A DNA stretch of 64,000 nucleotides from Billgrantia endophytica (GCF_002879615.1 NZ_PNRF01000027.1:62001-126000), one strand, 5' to 3'; positions 7,639 to 16,553 are shown, counted from the stretch's first letter. Program-made: numbers and translations. The notes: generated from the sequence alone by a model not told the origin.

Positions 7639-9315
7639 TCATGCTCCCCCCAGGGCGGTGGTGAGTGCGGCGGCGAGTGCGGCGAGGCCGAGGTGCTTCC
7701 AGCGCGCCGCCACGTGGCGGTCGGGACGCACCAGGTAGGCGCTGCCCGGCTCGGCGCCATAGGCATTGAACAGGCTGCCGTCGGCATCCACCCGTGCTCC
7801 CTCGGCCCCTGGCGCGCGAGCGACGGTCAGCAGGTCGATAGGCCGATCCTGTTCCTGCAGGGTGGCCAGGCGATCCTGCAGTGCCGGCTCGACACGGCCG
7901 TCCTCGCTGAACAGCAGCAGGGTGAAGCCTGTGCCCAGGTGATCGAGCAGGAAGTCATCCTCGCCCAGGCGACGGTTGGGCAGCGGTGCCCCCGGGACAG
8001 GGCCGGCGGCGAAGTCGTCGCTATCGGCCAGGGTCAGCGGGCTCTCGGCGTAGGTGTAGGGCGTGACCTGGCGGGGGTCGGCGAATCCACTGGCATAGTC
8101 GTTGGCGAGCGCAAGCGTCAGGGCGGCGTCGCGCATCAACCGATAGCCACGAGTCGGCGGGGTCATGAAGCGGGTGCTCTTGCCGGCATTGGCGAAGACG
8201 TCCAGCGTGGCGCCGCGCCGCTCCGGGCTGTAGCTGTCGAGCAGCCGATCGTTGGCCCGGCCCTTGAGTACCCAGACCAGCTTCCAGGCGGCGTTCGCGG
8301 CATCGGCGATACCGTTGTTGAGCCCGCGCACACCGAAGATCGGCACCAGGTGGGCACTGTCACCGATGAACAGCACCCTGCCGTGACGATAATCGTCCAG
8401 CGCCAGGGTGTAGGCCTTGTAGAGACTCCACCACTCCAGCTCCCAGTCGTCGCCTTCGCCGAGCATAGTGATGATGGTGCCGACCCGCTCACGGATGCTG
8501 GCTTCCTCCACCGCCTTGTCGGGGTCCTCATCCGGCAACAGCTGGTAGTCGATGCGCCAGATATCGTCGGGCTGCTTGTGCACCAGCAGGGTGGACCCGG
8601 GCATCACCGAGGGGCTGAAGAAGGCGCGGCGCTCGGTGGGGAAGTCGGACTTCAGGCGTACGTCCGCGATCACGTATCGGCCTTCATAGGCTTCGCCGTG
8701 CAGGGCCAGGTCGAAGGCCTTGCGCACCACGCTGCGGGCCCCGTCGGCGGCCAGCAGGTAGTCGCATTCGAGGCGGTAGTCGCCCTTGGGCGTGCTCACC
8801 TGCAGAGTGACGCCGCCATCGTCCTGGCTCACGCCGGTCACCGCACTCTGCCAGCGCAGCTCGACGCGCTCGCTCTCGGCGGCCTTGTCGATCAGGAACC
8901 GCTCGATGTACTGCTGTTGCAGGTTGACCATCGGCGGGAAGCGCTCCTGCTTGGAGTGGGGCATCTCGAAGCGATGGATCTCACGGTCGCGAAAGTAGGT
9001 GCGACCTCGGGTCCAGCCCAGGCCCTTGTCCACGAAGGGAGCGTCGACGCCGAGCTGCTGCAGGATCTCGAGGCTGTGACGGGAGATGCAGATCGCCCGC
9101 GAGCCGTCGTTGACGGTGGCCTTGTCGTCGAGCACCACGCTCCCGATGCCGTGGCGGGCCAGTTCCAGCGCCGCGGTGACCCCCACCGGGCCGGCGCCGA
9201 CGATGGCCACCCGATGGCGCACCGCTTGCCCGTCGAGCTCGGCGGGACGAACGAAGGGAAAGCGGGGATAATCGAAATAGAGCGAGTCGGTCTCGGCGCG
9301 TCCGGCGGGTCGCAT
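7639..9315 (-). CDS. FAD-dependent aromatic hydroxylase, likely 3-hydroxyphenylacetate 6-hydroxylase (MhaA-like)
   Basis: A 558-aa class A flavoprotein monooxygenase with the FAD dinucleotide fold VGAGPVGVTAALELARHG (Rossmann glycines at 40, 42 and 45), the DG motif at residues 191-192 (AADGARS) and the second FAD motif GDSAHLVPIFGVRGLNNGI near 318-336. A C-terminal thioredoxin-like tail is typical of phenol and MhpA-type hydroxylases. Its pairing with a DUF2783 protein and its position 5 kb from hmgA-fahA-maiA point to making homogentisate from 3-hydroxyphenylacetate. MhpA-like or other phenol hydroxylase activity cannot be excluded. It is divergent from the LuxR-type regulator. Confidence 0.8.
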   Translation of the reverse strand: MRPAGRAETDSLYFDYPRFPFVRPAELDGQAVRHRVAIVGAGPVGVTAALELARHGIGSVVLDDKATVNDGSRAICISRHSLEILQQLGVDAPFVDKGLGWTRGRTYFRDREIHRFEMPHSKQERFPPMVNLQQQYIERFLIDKAAESERVELRWQSAVTGVSQDDGGVTLQVSTPKGDYRLECDYLLAADGARSVVRKAFDLALHGEAYEGRYVIADVRLKSDFPTERRAFFSPSVMPGSTLLVHKQPDDIWRIDYQLLPDEDPDKAVEEASIRERVGTIITMLGEGDDWELEWWSLYKAYTLALDDYRHGRVLFIGDSAHLVPIFGVRGLNNGIADAANAAWKLVWVLKGRANDRLLDSYSPERRGATLDVFANAGKSTRFMTPPTRGYRLMRDAALTLALANDYASGFADPRQVTPYTYAESPLTLADSDDFAAGPVPGAPLPNRRLGEDDFLLDHLGTGFTLLLFSEDGRVEPALQDRLATLQEQDRPIDLLTVARAPGAEGARVDADGSLFNAYGAEPGSAYLVRPDRHVAARWKHLGLAALAAALTTALGGA

Positions 9316-9421
9316 GGGGCGGCTCCTGTTGGCATTGTGTCTACCGACAGCCTACCCCGGGAGCAACCCGGCCGATGTCCCGCAAAAGCCGGGACACCAC
9401 GCGACAAGAGGCAGCGACGAG

Positions 9422-10210
9422 ATGCGTGAATCCTGCAACGACCCGACCGCTGACTGGCCGGCGCTGATGCCGCCCATAGCGGAATGTGTGGCGCGGCTAG
9501 GCGAGGCGGGCTTCGACGAGGTGCTGCTCGCCCTGCTGCGCCAGGCGGTCGGTATCGAGCAGTGCATGATCTTCGCCTATGACGGCGCGGATGGAGTCGA
9601 TTGCCTGCTGGCGGCCAACGAACGTCAGCCGCGGGTCGCCGGTCGCCTGGCCCGGCTCTACACCGAGGGGCTATTTCGGCACGACCCCAACTACCGGCGC
9701 CTGGCGGATACCGCCTCGCCCGCAATGGAGCTGGCGCCGATGCGGCCCGAGGCCATGCCGGAGAGCTACCGCGGCAACCTGTTCGCCTTTCCCGACCTGG
9801 TCGACAAGGTGGCCCTGACCCTGCGCGAGACCGAAGGCGCCTATACCCTCAACCTCTATCGGGGGCGCGAGGTCGGTCCCTTCGACGATAACGACCTGGC
9901 CACCCTGAATGCCCTGGCGCCGCTGCTGGCCAGCCTGATACGCCGGCACTATCGTCATCACCTGACGCAGGGCAACAGTGGGCCCACCATTCTGTCACCC
10001 AGCGCCGAGGAGGCCGCCGTGCTCGCGCCGCTCTCCGAGCGCGAGCGCCAGCTCTGTCTCTACCTGCTGCGCGGCCACACTCTCAAGACCGCCGCCGCCG
10101 AACTCGATATCGCCCTCTCCACCGCCGAAACCTACCGCAAGCGCGCCTACGCCAAGCTGGGCGTGCCCTCCAAGGCGCGGCTGGTGGCGCTGTGTCGGCA
10201 ACAGGGCTGA
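9422..10210 (+). CDS. LuxR-family (GerE HTH) transcriptional regulator
   Basis: A 262-aa regulator with a C-terminal GerE helix-turn-helix (from LSERERQLCLYLLRG, about residue 203, through LDIALSTAETYRKRAYAKLG) and an unassigned N-terminal sensor region of about 190 residues. The ATG at 9422 is preferred (AGAGG upstream) over an upstream frame opening that would overlap the start of the divergent monooxygenase. No phospho-acceptor receiver domain is visible, so it is not a classic two-component regulator. Divergence from the monooxygenase pair makes that pair the likely target. Confidence 0.85.
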   Translation: MRESCNDPTADWPALMPPIAECVARLGEAGFDEVLLALLRQAVGIEQCMIFAYDGADGVDCLLAANERQPRVAGRLARLYTEGLFRHDPNYRRLADTASPAMELAPMRPEAMPESYRGNLFAFPDLVDKVALTLRETEGAYTLNLYRGREVGPFDDNDLATLNALAPLLASLIRRHYRHHLTQGNSGPTILSPSAEEAAVLAPLSERERQLCLYLLRGHTLKTAAAELDIALSTAETYRKRAYAKLGVPSKARLVALCRQQG

Positions 10211-10213
10211 ACG

Positions 10214-10243
10214 CATTACGCCCCGGCATGCCGGGGCGTAATG
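10214..10243. terminator. 30-bp perfect palindrome between convergent genes
   Basis: A perfect 30-bp palindrome (arms CATTACGCCCCGGCA and its complement) lies 3 bp after the LuxR gene stop and 18 bp from the end of the convergent Cys-rich gene. There is no clear T tract on either side. Position and symmetry fit a bidirectional terminator. Confidence 0.6.
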
Positions 10244-10261
10244 GGAGCGAAGAACGGCCCC

Positions 10262-10699
10262 TCAGGAGGAGTACGCGACCTGGCGATCGAAGGCCGCGGC
10301 GTTGGGGCAGAAGGCACGGCACTCATCGACGTCGGCGTCGCGGCGCATGGCGCGCCAGCAGTAGCCGGCCACCGGGCAGGCGTTGCAGTTGCCGCGCAGG
10401 CTCGGATAGCTGACATGCGCGGCGACGCTCGCCTCATCCAGGCCGAAACGCTGCAGCATGGCCGGCATCAGGGTGTCGGCCGGCACGAAGGCGCGATACC
10501 CACCCTGGTCGAGGTGGCGTGCCACCTCGCGCTCGAAGGCGGGCTCCAACGGCGTCTCCAGATCCTGGAGGATCTCGCTGTAGACCTGCGGCGACCTCTG
10601 CTCCATCTCCCGTACCAGCCGAGGCGTGGCGGCACGATAGTTGCGCTCACAGACACGCCCCCACCATGAGCTCCACGAAGATTTCGGTGTGTGATTCAT
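10262..10699 (-). CDS. Uncharacterised protein with C-terminal cysteine cluster (DUF6455-like)
   Basis: A 145-aa protein starting MNHTPKSSWSSWWGRV. The ATG at 10699 has GGGAGAG upstream, so the longer upstream frame is not used. The notable part is the C-terminus, with five cysteines in the pattern CX2CX5CX12CX3C inside GNCNACPVAGYCWRAMRR and DECRAFCPNAAAFDRQ. The FCPNA...F ending is reminiscent of DUF6455 proteins. The cluster could bind zinc or an iron-sulfur centre; no reaction can be assigned. It is convergent with the LuxR gene and stands alone. Confidence 0.75.
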   Translation of the reverse strand: MNHTPKSSWSSWWGRVCERNYRAATPRLVREMEQRSPQVYSEILQDLETPLEPAFEREVARHLDQGGYRAFVPADTLMPAMLQRFGLDEASVAAHVSYPSLRGNCNACPVAGYCWRAMRRDADVDECRAFCPNAAAFDRQVAYSS

Positions 10700-10810
10700 G
10701 AGGACTCTCCCGTCAGGTGCGTTTCCGACAGTATCGCCCCCTGGCTCCAGCCCGACATTGACGTGGGTCAATCTAGTTTCGATTGAAACGAATGGTGGCC
10801 AGCGGCTGCC

Positions 10811-10852
10811 CCAGACGCAGCAGGCACGGCATAGGCCGTGCTTGCTGTCTGG
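10811..10852 (-). terminator. Terminator-like stem-loop downstream of the TRAP binding protein
   Basis: The arms CCAGAC-AGCAGGCACGGC and GCCGTGCTTGCTGTCTGG form an 18-bp stem with one mismatch and a 2-nt bulge, starting 18 bp past the dctP stop. It lacks a strong U tract. Confidence 0.55.
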
Positions 10853-10869
10853 GTGAAATGGCTATCGGA

Positions 10870-11931
10870 TCAGGCGTCGTGATCGATCACATCATCGGGG
10901 GAGAGGCGCTCTTCCTCCCCTGCGGCATCGAGCTGCTCGAGGAAGTAGGCCCGGGCGGCCTCGCCGTCGACACCCCTGTCACTGGCCCCGGCTTCCCATT
11001 TGCCCGGCAGGTCGGCAGCCATCTCCATGAAGCGCTCGACCTCTTCGGGCGGCAGCTCGATGAATGTGTTGCCGCGTTCCTCGGCGAACTCGACACCTCG
11101 CACGTCCACGGCGTCCATCATGTAGCCGAACAGGCGTGACAGCTTCTCGCCGGAGACTTCCTCGATCGCGGCACGGTCCTCGTCGGAGAGCGACGCCAAG
11201 GTGTCGGGGTTGATGACCATGGAGAAACTGCCGCGATAGAAACCACCCGGCATCTGCACGGTGTAGGGCAGCACTTCGGCGAGGCGGAAGCTCTTGAGCC
11301 CTTCGAGGGTGAGCATGGCGCCATCGACCACGCCCTGGGTGGCCGCCTCGTAGGTGCCGGCCGGGGGCAGAGCCACACCGGTCAGGTCGAGGGCACTGGA
11401 GATATCGGCCATCACTCCGCCGCCGATACGAACCCGCTTGCCATCGAGGTCGTCGAGGCTGTCGATCGACTGATTGAGATAGAGCGCGCCGGGACCATGC
11501 ACGCCCAGCCCGATCAGCTCGACGCCTCGGTGTTCGCCGGCCTCGGCGAAGTGCTCGTGATGGGTGCGCCAATAGGCGACCGAGGCATCCTCGGAGGAGA
11601 AGTCCTCGAAGGTCGGCAGTTCGGGCAGCTTGGTCAGTTCGAAGCGGCCGGGCGTCAGGCCGTGGAACAGCCAGGTGACGTCGGCCACGCCATCGGCCAC
11701 CAGTTCCATCTGGGCGTTGGGCGGCCCCAGGTCGTGTACCACGTTGACGGTGACACGGCCTTCGGTGGCCTCCTCGACCCAACTCGCCCAGGTCGGCCAG
11801 ACGATGGTGTTGACGCCGTGGTTGGGCCCGGCCCAGGTGCTGACCTGCAGCTCGGTGGCGGCGGCGCCCTGGAAGGCGCCGAGGGAGAGCGCGGTGAATG
11901 TCGTCAGTGTCGCGAGCTTGTGCATTTTCAT
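10870..11931 (-). CDS. TRAP transporter solute-binding protein (DctP family)
   Basis: A 353-aa periplasmic binding protein with a signal peptide (MKMHKLATLTTFTALSLGAF, probable cleavage after QGAAA near residue 25). The DctP fold follows, with NQSIDSLDDLDGKRVRIGGG (about residues 153-172) and the ligand-contact segment around VDGAMLTLEGLKSF. Such proteins carry organic acids or other anions to DctQ/DctM membrane partners, but no DctQ or DctM gene is next to it. It begins 70 bp after the P450 gene on the same strand, and GAGGAA precedes the ATG, so it is probably co-expressed with the P450 and may bind its substrate or product. Confidence 0.9.
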   Translation of the reverse strand: MKMHKLATLTTFTALSLGAFQGAAATELQVSTWAGPNHGVNTIVWPTWASWVEEATEGRVTVNVVHDLGPPNAQMELVADGVADVTWLFHGLTPGRFELTKLPELPTFEDFSSEDASVAYWRTHHEHFAEAGEHRGVELIGLGVHGPGALYLNQSIDSLDDLDGKRVRIGGGVMADISSALDLTGVALPPAGTYEAATQGVVDGAMLTLEGLKSFRLAEVLPYTVQMPGGFYRGSFSMVINPDTLASLSDEDRAAIEEVSGEKLSRLFGYMMDAVDVRGVEFAEERGNTFIELPPEEVERFMEMAADLPGKWEAGASDRGVDGEAARAYFLEQLDAAGEEERLSPDDVIDHDA

Positions 11932-12001
11932 TGTCGTTCCTCGTGAGCCCCGGTTGTCAGGGTTTGGCGTACGTTTTTTTGTGTTGTGACCGTGGTGGCC
12001 G

Positions 12002-14344
12002 TCAGAGGGCCAAGACCAGCGTCTTGCCCTTCGCCCGTGAGCAACAGCTCATCAGCCGGTCCTGCCCCCGCCGTTCGGCCGGGGTGAGCACCTTGTCGCG
12101 ATGATCGATCCCGCCCTCGACCACCGACACCTCGCAGGTACCGCACAAGCCTTCTTCACAGTCGCTGGGCACGTCGATCCCAGCGGTGCGCAGGGCCTGG
12201 AGCAGCGTTTGGTCCGGCGGAACCTCCACGGTGAGCTCGGAGTCGGTCAGTTCCACCTCGAAGGCGTGCTCCTTGGTCGGGTCCAGCAACGCGCCTTCCG
12301 AGGTGAAGTGCTCCACGTGCAGGCTGCCCTCCGGCCAGTGGGTGGTGCCGGCCTCGAGCGCCGTGAGCAACCGCTCCGGGCCGCAGGCGTAAAGCAGCGT
12401 GTCGTTCATTGGCTCGGCAAGCAGACCGGCCAGGTCGAGCCGATGTCTTTCGTCCTTGGGGTAGAGCCGCAGCGCCTCGCCGTGGTCGCGTTCGAGCCGC
12501 TCGATGAAGGCCATGCTGGTCCGCGAGCGACCGGCATAGTGCAGCTCATAGGGCTTGCCCAGGCTCTTGAGCCGGTCGGCCATGGCGATGATCGGCGTGA
12601 TGCCGATGCCGCCGGCGATCAGCAGGTAGCGCCTGGCCGTTTCGTCGAGGCGGAAGTGGTTCTTCGGCCCGCGCACACGCATCTCGATGCCCTCACGCAC
12701 CGACTCATGCACCCAGCGCGAACCACCGCGCCCGGCCTCTTCGTTCAACACGGCGATGCACCAGTCGCCCGACTCCACCGGGCCGCACAGCGAGTATTTA
12801 CGCGCTTCGCCGCTGGGCAATACCACATCCAGGTGCGAGCCGGGCGACCAGGCGGGCAGGTCGCGCCCGGCCGGGTCGGCCAGGGTCACTCCGAGCACGC
12901 CCTCGGCCTCGGGTTCGGCGCGGGTCACGCGTACACGGCGCACGATGGTGCGCGCCTCCGGCGCCCCCACTGGGAAGTCGCGTTGGGCGGTGCGTACGGC
13001 GGGGTTGCGTCGTTCGGGATTCCTTGCCGGGTCCCAGCGCACCCTGACCGCCTCGGGGCCGCGGAAGGAGGTGTTGGGCAGGAAGGTGAACGCCTGCTCC
13101 TCGAGTTCCAGATGGGGCAAGCGCCGGGTGAACTCCTCGAGGAAGATACGCATCTCCATGCGCCCCAGGTTCTTGCCCATGCACTGGTGGCTGCCATAGC
13201 CGAAGGTCAGGTGATCGACGGCATTGTCACGGTAGATGTCCAGCTCGTCGGGATTCTCGAAGTGGCTCGGGTCGTGGTTGGCCGACGCGGTGACCATCAG
13301 GATCTTGCCGTCCTCGGGAATGGGCACACCGCCCAACGTCACCTCTCGGGTAGCTCGCCGCCGCCAGGCCACCACCGAGCCGGAGTGGCGCAGGCACTCT
13401 TCGGCCGCCGCGGGGATCAGCTCAGGGTTGGCGCACAGTTCGGCCCACACCGCGGGGCGCGAGAGCAGTTGGCGGAAGGCATTGGCGGTGGCCAGCGCCG
13501 TGGTCTCATGGGCGGCGACGATGATCGCCATCATCATCGAGTGCAGGTAATTGTCGGTGACGACATCCGGCTTCTGCCGATTCTTCTCGATCATGTCGTA
13601 CATCCAGCCCTTTCCCTGGGTCTGGCGCTGCATCTTCTCAAGCACCTGGCCGGAGTACTGCCAGAACCTGCCCACCCCCTCGGCCACCTCGACCTGCTGA
13701 TCGGGCGAGGGGCGCCCCCAGGTGTTGAGGGTATGGGCGACGGAGAAGCGACGCAGCTGTTCCATGTCCTCCTCGGGCACGCCGAGGAAGTGCAGCGCCA
13801 CGGTGAGCGGCACCTCCCAGAACATCTCTGCGACCAGGTCGGCGCGGCCGCGGTCGACGATCGCGTCGAGCTTCTCGCGCACCAGCCGGCGCACCATCGG
13901 CGCATGGGCCTCGAGCGCTTCGGGGGTAAAGGCGTCGAGCAGCTCGCGGCGCCGGGCCATGTGGGCCGGCTCGTCCTCATTCACCAGGGTGCGGTTCATG
14001 CCGTAGCCGTAACGCTCGAGTACCGCCAGGGCTTCGTCGCTGGGCGGGGTGATCTTCTCCAGCGCGATCGACGGCGAGAAGGTGAGGTTGTCGCGAAAGA
14101 TCGCCTTGATGTCGTCGTAGCGGCTCACGACCCAGTAGCCGAGTTTCGGGCTGTAGAAGACCGGCTCCTGTTCGCGGGACCAGCGCAACGCCTCGGCGGG
14201 ATCGAGCTGGTAAGGCGGCTCGAAGGGGTCGAAGGCGACAGCGGCGGCAGAGACGGGGCAGCCCGTGGGCGATGCCACCCCTTCCCGATTCGCCTGATGG
14301 AAGGGGCAACCGCCCGCCTCGGCATGATGGGGAACTGACGTCAT
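12002..14344 (-). CDS. Self-sufficient cytochrome P450 fused to phthalate-dioxygenase-type reductase (CYP116B-like)
   Basis: One 780-aa chain carries a whole monooxygenase system. The P450 domain (about 1-445) has the I-helix AHETT (278-282), ExxR (316-319) and the heme loop FGYGSHQCMG with the Cys388 thiolate. The reductase domain has the FMN/flavin motif RKYSL (515-519), the NADH fold IAGGIGITPI (576-585) and CGP (654-656). The C-terminal plant-type ferredoxin has Cys729, 734, 737 and 767 (CX4CX2CX29C). This order is that of CYP116B/P450RhF enzymes. ATG 14344 is chosen for the GGAG 6 bp upstream. It is divergent from IclR and followed by the TRAP binding protein. The substrate is unknown, probably an aromatic or terpenoid. 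Confidence 0.96.
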   Translation of the reverse strand: MTSVPHHAEAGGCPFHQANREGVASPTGCPVSAAAVAFDPFEPPYQLDPAEALRWSREQEPVFYSPKLGYWVVSRYDDIKAIFRDNLTFSPSIALEKITPPSDEALAVLERYGYGMNRTLVNEDEPAHMARRRELLDAFTPEALEAHAPMVRRLVREKLDAIVDRGRADLVAEMFWEVPLTVALHFLGVPEEDMEQLRRFSVAHTLNTWGRPSPDQQVEVAEGVGRFWQYSGQVLEKMQRQTQGKGWMYDMIEKNRQKPDVVTDNYLHSMMMAIIVAAHETTALATANAFRQLLSRPAVWAELCANPELIPAAAEECLRHSGSVVAWRRRATREVTLGGVPIPEDGKILMVTASANHDPSHFENPDELDIYRDNAVDHLTFGYGSHQCMGKNLGRMEMRIFLEEFTRRLPHLELEEQAFTFLPNTSFRGPEAVRVRWDPARNPERRNPAVRTAQRDFPVGAPEARTIVRRVRVTRAEPEAEGVLGVTLADPAGRDLPAWSPGSHLDVVLPSGEARKYSLCGPVESGDWCIAVLNEEAGRGGSRWVHESVREGIEMRVRGPKNHFRLDETARRYLLIAGGIGITPIIAMADRLKSLGKPYELHYAGRSRTSMAFIERLERDHGEALRLYPKDERHRLDLAGLLAEPMNDTLLYACGPERLLTALEAGTTHWPEGSLHVEHFTSEGALLDPTKEHAFEVELTDSELTVEVPPDQTLLQALRTAGIDVPSDCEEGLCGTCEVSVVEGGIDHRDKVLTPAERRGQDRLMSCCSRAKGKTLVLAL

Positions 14345-14552
14345 GGTGGCTCCAGGTGAACGGTCTGGTTTCTCGACGGTGTGTGCCATGGCTTTTCTTA
14401 TGTTGATTTTTAGTTTTACTTTTATCGCACAAAGTGTATCGTTTAACGAACTCAATGAAGAAAATAGGCAGTTTCTCTCGTCACGTCAAACCCTGGCGCC
14501 GCGCTACCCTTGCAGTGCCCACTCGCCATCGCTACCCGAGGTACCGCCATCG
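14345..14552. promoter_or_regulatory. Divergent P450/IclR control region with an 11-bp palindrome
   Basis: The gap is markedly AT-rich (14390-14470) against its GC-rich surroundings. It contains the palindrome TCGTTTAACGA at 14439-14449, whose half-sites resemble those bound by IclR-type regulators. The IclR product is the obvious candidate to bind here and control the P450. The palindrome is seen; the binding is inferred. Confidence 0.5.
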
Positions 14553-15230
14553 ATGTCCACGACACTGCAAACCCTGGATCGCGGCCTGCTCGCTCTGGAG
14601 ATCGTCTCCGAGCACATCGAGGGCATTGCCATCGCCGAGCTTGCCGAAAAGCTGGACGTGCACCGTGCCATCGCCTATCGCATCGTCACCACCCTGGAAC
14701 AGCACGCCTTGATCACCCGAACCGCCGAGGGTCCGGTACGCTTGGGTGCGGGCATTGCCCTGCTCGCCTCTCGCTTCGAGCCGCAGCTTCGCAGCGTGGC
14801 CCAGCCGCTGCTGCAGGCGCTCGCCAAGGCAACCCGAGCGACGGCCTTCATATCCATCGCCCAGGGGGAGGAGTGTGTCGTGATCATGGTGGCCGAGCCC
14901 GACGAGGGACTGCTGCGGGTCGGTTATCGGGTGGGAAGCCGGCACCCCCTGACCCTGGGCGCGGCGGGGATCGCCATTCTCGCTGCCCGCCCGCCCCAGG
15001 AAGAGGACTCGGATGCGGTACGCCAGGCACGGAAAGAGGGGTACAGCCTGACCCGGGGCCAGCTTCAGCGCGGGGCGGTGGGTGTCGCCAGCGCGATCGC
15101 CACCCCCCGGCTACGGGGCGGGATCGAAGCCTGTGTCGGCGTGGTGGCCATGGATGATCTGGATACCGAGCGCGCCACCCACGAGGTCGTGACGCACGCC
15201 CAGCGGCTTGCCGAGCTGATCGGAAAGTAA
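14553..15230 (+). CDS. IclR-family transcriptional regulator
   Basis: A 225-aa regulator with an N-terminal winged helix (LDRGLLALEIVSEH, then IAELAEKLDVHRAIAYRIVTTLE, residues 7-50) and a C-terminal IclR effector domain ending GGIEACVGVVAMDDLDTER. It is slightly shorter than the usual 250 aa. The ATG at 14553 begins the family-like sequence MSTTLQTLDRGLLAL; the frame stays open upstream, but that part is the AT-rich promoter. IclR proteins sense small aromatic or organic acids and commonly control divergent catabolic genes, here the P450 and TRAP genes. Confidence 0.88.
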   Translation: MSTTLQTLDRGLLALEIVSEHIEGIAIAELAEKLDVHRAIAYRIVTTLEQHALITRTAEGPVRLGAGIALLASRFEPQLRSVAQPLLQALAKATRATAFISIAQGEECVVIMVAEPDEGLLRVGYRVGSRHPLTLGAAGIAILAARPPQEEDSDAVRQARKEGYSLTRGQLQRGAVGVASAIATPRLRGGIEACVGVVAMDDLDTERATHEVVTHAQRLAELIGK

Positions 15231-15330
15231 CCTCTGAACTCTCGACCGCCGCTCGACCGCAGTCGTCCGTGAAGAGAAGGCCAGGGAGGGTTACACTACG
15301 GCCAGTTACCGCTGCCAACCGAGGCCTTCG

Positions 15331-16362
15331 ATGAGTTCCCACCTGCTCTCTGTCGATTCCCTGTCCCGAGATCACGTCGATCATCTGCTGCGGGTCGCCG
15401 CCCGCATGGAGCCCATCGCCCAGCGCCAGCAGGTGACTCGAGTCCTGGAAGGGGCCGTGCTTGGCAATCTCTTCTTCGAAGCCAGTACCCGCACCCGGGT
15501 CAGTTTCAACGCCGCGTTCTGCCGTCTGGGCGGCACCGTCTGCGACACCACGGGCTTCACCTTCTCCTCGATGGCCAAGGGTGAGTCACTCTACGATACC
15601 AGTCGGGTGATGAGCGGCTATTGCGATGCCATCGTCATGCGTCATCCGGAGCAGGGGTCGGTGGCCGAATTCGCCGCTGCCACCCATGTACCGGTAATCA
15701 ATGGCGGCGACGGCCCCGGCGAGCACCCCAGCCAGGCGCTGCTCGACCTCTACACCATTCACAAGGAGTTCTCGCGCCTGGGCAAGCGGCTGGAAGGGGC
15801 TCATATCCTACTGACCGGGGACCTGAAATACGGCCGCACCGTCCATTCGCTGATCAAGCTCTTGTCGCTCTACGATCCGATGCGCATCACGCTGGTGTCG
15901 CCGCCGGGGCTGGAGATGCCGAGCCACGTGATCGACCTGGTGGTGTCCCGCGGCCACCGGGTCGAGCAGCGAGACAGCCTGGCCAGCGATTTTTCCGACC
16001 TCGACGTGGTCTATACCACCCGCATCCAGAAGGAACGCTTCACCGATGAGATGAGCGAGAGCTTCGCCGGGGTGTCCCAGGACTTCACCGTCGACCGCGC
16101 CTTCCTCGATGCCCGCTGCACCGAGACCACCATCGTCATGCACCCGCTCCCCCGCGACAGCCGCCCCGGCGCCAACGACCTGAACGTGGACCTCAACGGC
16201 GACCCGCGGCTGGCGATCTTCCGCCAGACCGATAACGGCATCCCCGTGCGCATGGCGATCTTTGCCACCCTGCTGGAGGTGGAGGATCTCATCGAGAAGG
16301 ATCTCCGCCCGGTACGCTGGTTCGTTCCCGAGTGCGTCGGCGTGGACGATACCGAGCTCTGA
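15331..16362 (+). CDS. pyrB: Aspartate carbamoyltransferase catalytic chain
   Basis: It condenses carbamoyl phosphate with aspartate in pyrimidine synthesis. The 343-aa protein has the carbamoyl-phosphate loop FFEASTRTRVSF (S52-T-R-T-R56), the mobile loop KGES near 83-86, MRHPE (103-107), the GDLKYGRTVHSL segment (163-174) and HPLPR (271-275). No regulatory pyrI follows and no pyrC' or pyrR is adjacent, so regulation must differ from the enteric and Pseudomonas operons. In Pseudomonas pyrB sits next to ruvX-yqgE-tonB-gshB; the same neighbours are here, but a 215-aa membrane protein gene intervenes and pyrB is on the opposite strand. Confidence 0.97.
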   Translation: MSSHLLSVDSLSRDHVDHLLRVAARMEPIAQRQQVTRVLEGAVLGNLFFEASTRTRVSFNAAFCRLGGTVCDTTGFTFSSMAKGESLYDTSRVMSGYCDAIVMRHPEQGSVAEFAAATHVPVINGGDGPGEHPSQALLDLYTIHKEFSRLGKRLEGAHILLTGDLKYGRTVHSLIKLLSLYDPMRITLVSPPGLEMPSHVIDLVVSRGHRVEQRDSLASDFSDLDVVYTTRIQKERFTDEMSESFAGVSQDFTVDRAFLDARCTETTIVMHPLPRDSRPGANDLNVDLNGDPRLAIFRQTDNGIPVRMAIFATLLEVEDLIEKDLRPVRWFVPECVGVDDTEL

Positions 16363-16553
16363 CGACTCGACACGTATCGTTGAGTGTCGCCTATGCTGAT
16401 GACGGCCGAAGAATATGCGAAGCTGCAAAGGCAGCCATGCTGCCGCCCCATGACGAGGTATCGGCAGCGACAGGAAGAACCGTTGCCCCATGACTCTCGA
16501 ATACAACAAGAGGCGTTGCCGGCCTGGCAACCCAGAGCAAGGAGACGTGACGT

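Noticed and set aside
7693..9429. 578-aa open frame opposite the flavin monooxygenase
   Set aside because: Antisense shadow with repetitive Gln/Gly/His-rich composition and no ribosome site; the minus-strand protein has all FAD motifs.
12101..14338. 745-aa open frame opposite the P450 gene
   Set aside because: It is the antisense shadow of a GC-rich gene; its translation has no recognisable domain and the P450 frame has full catalytic motifs.
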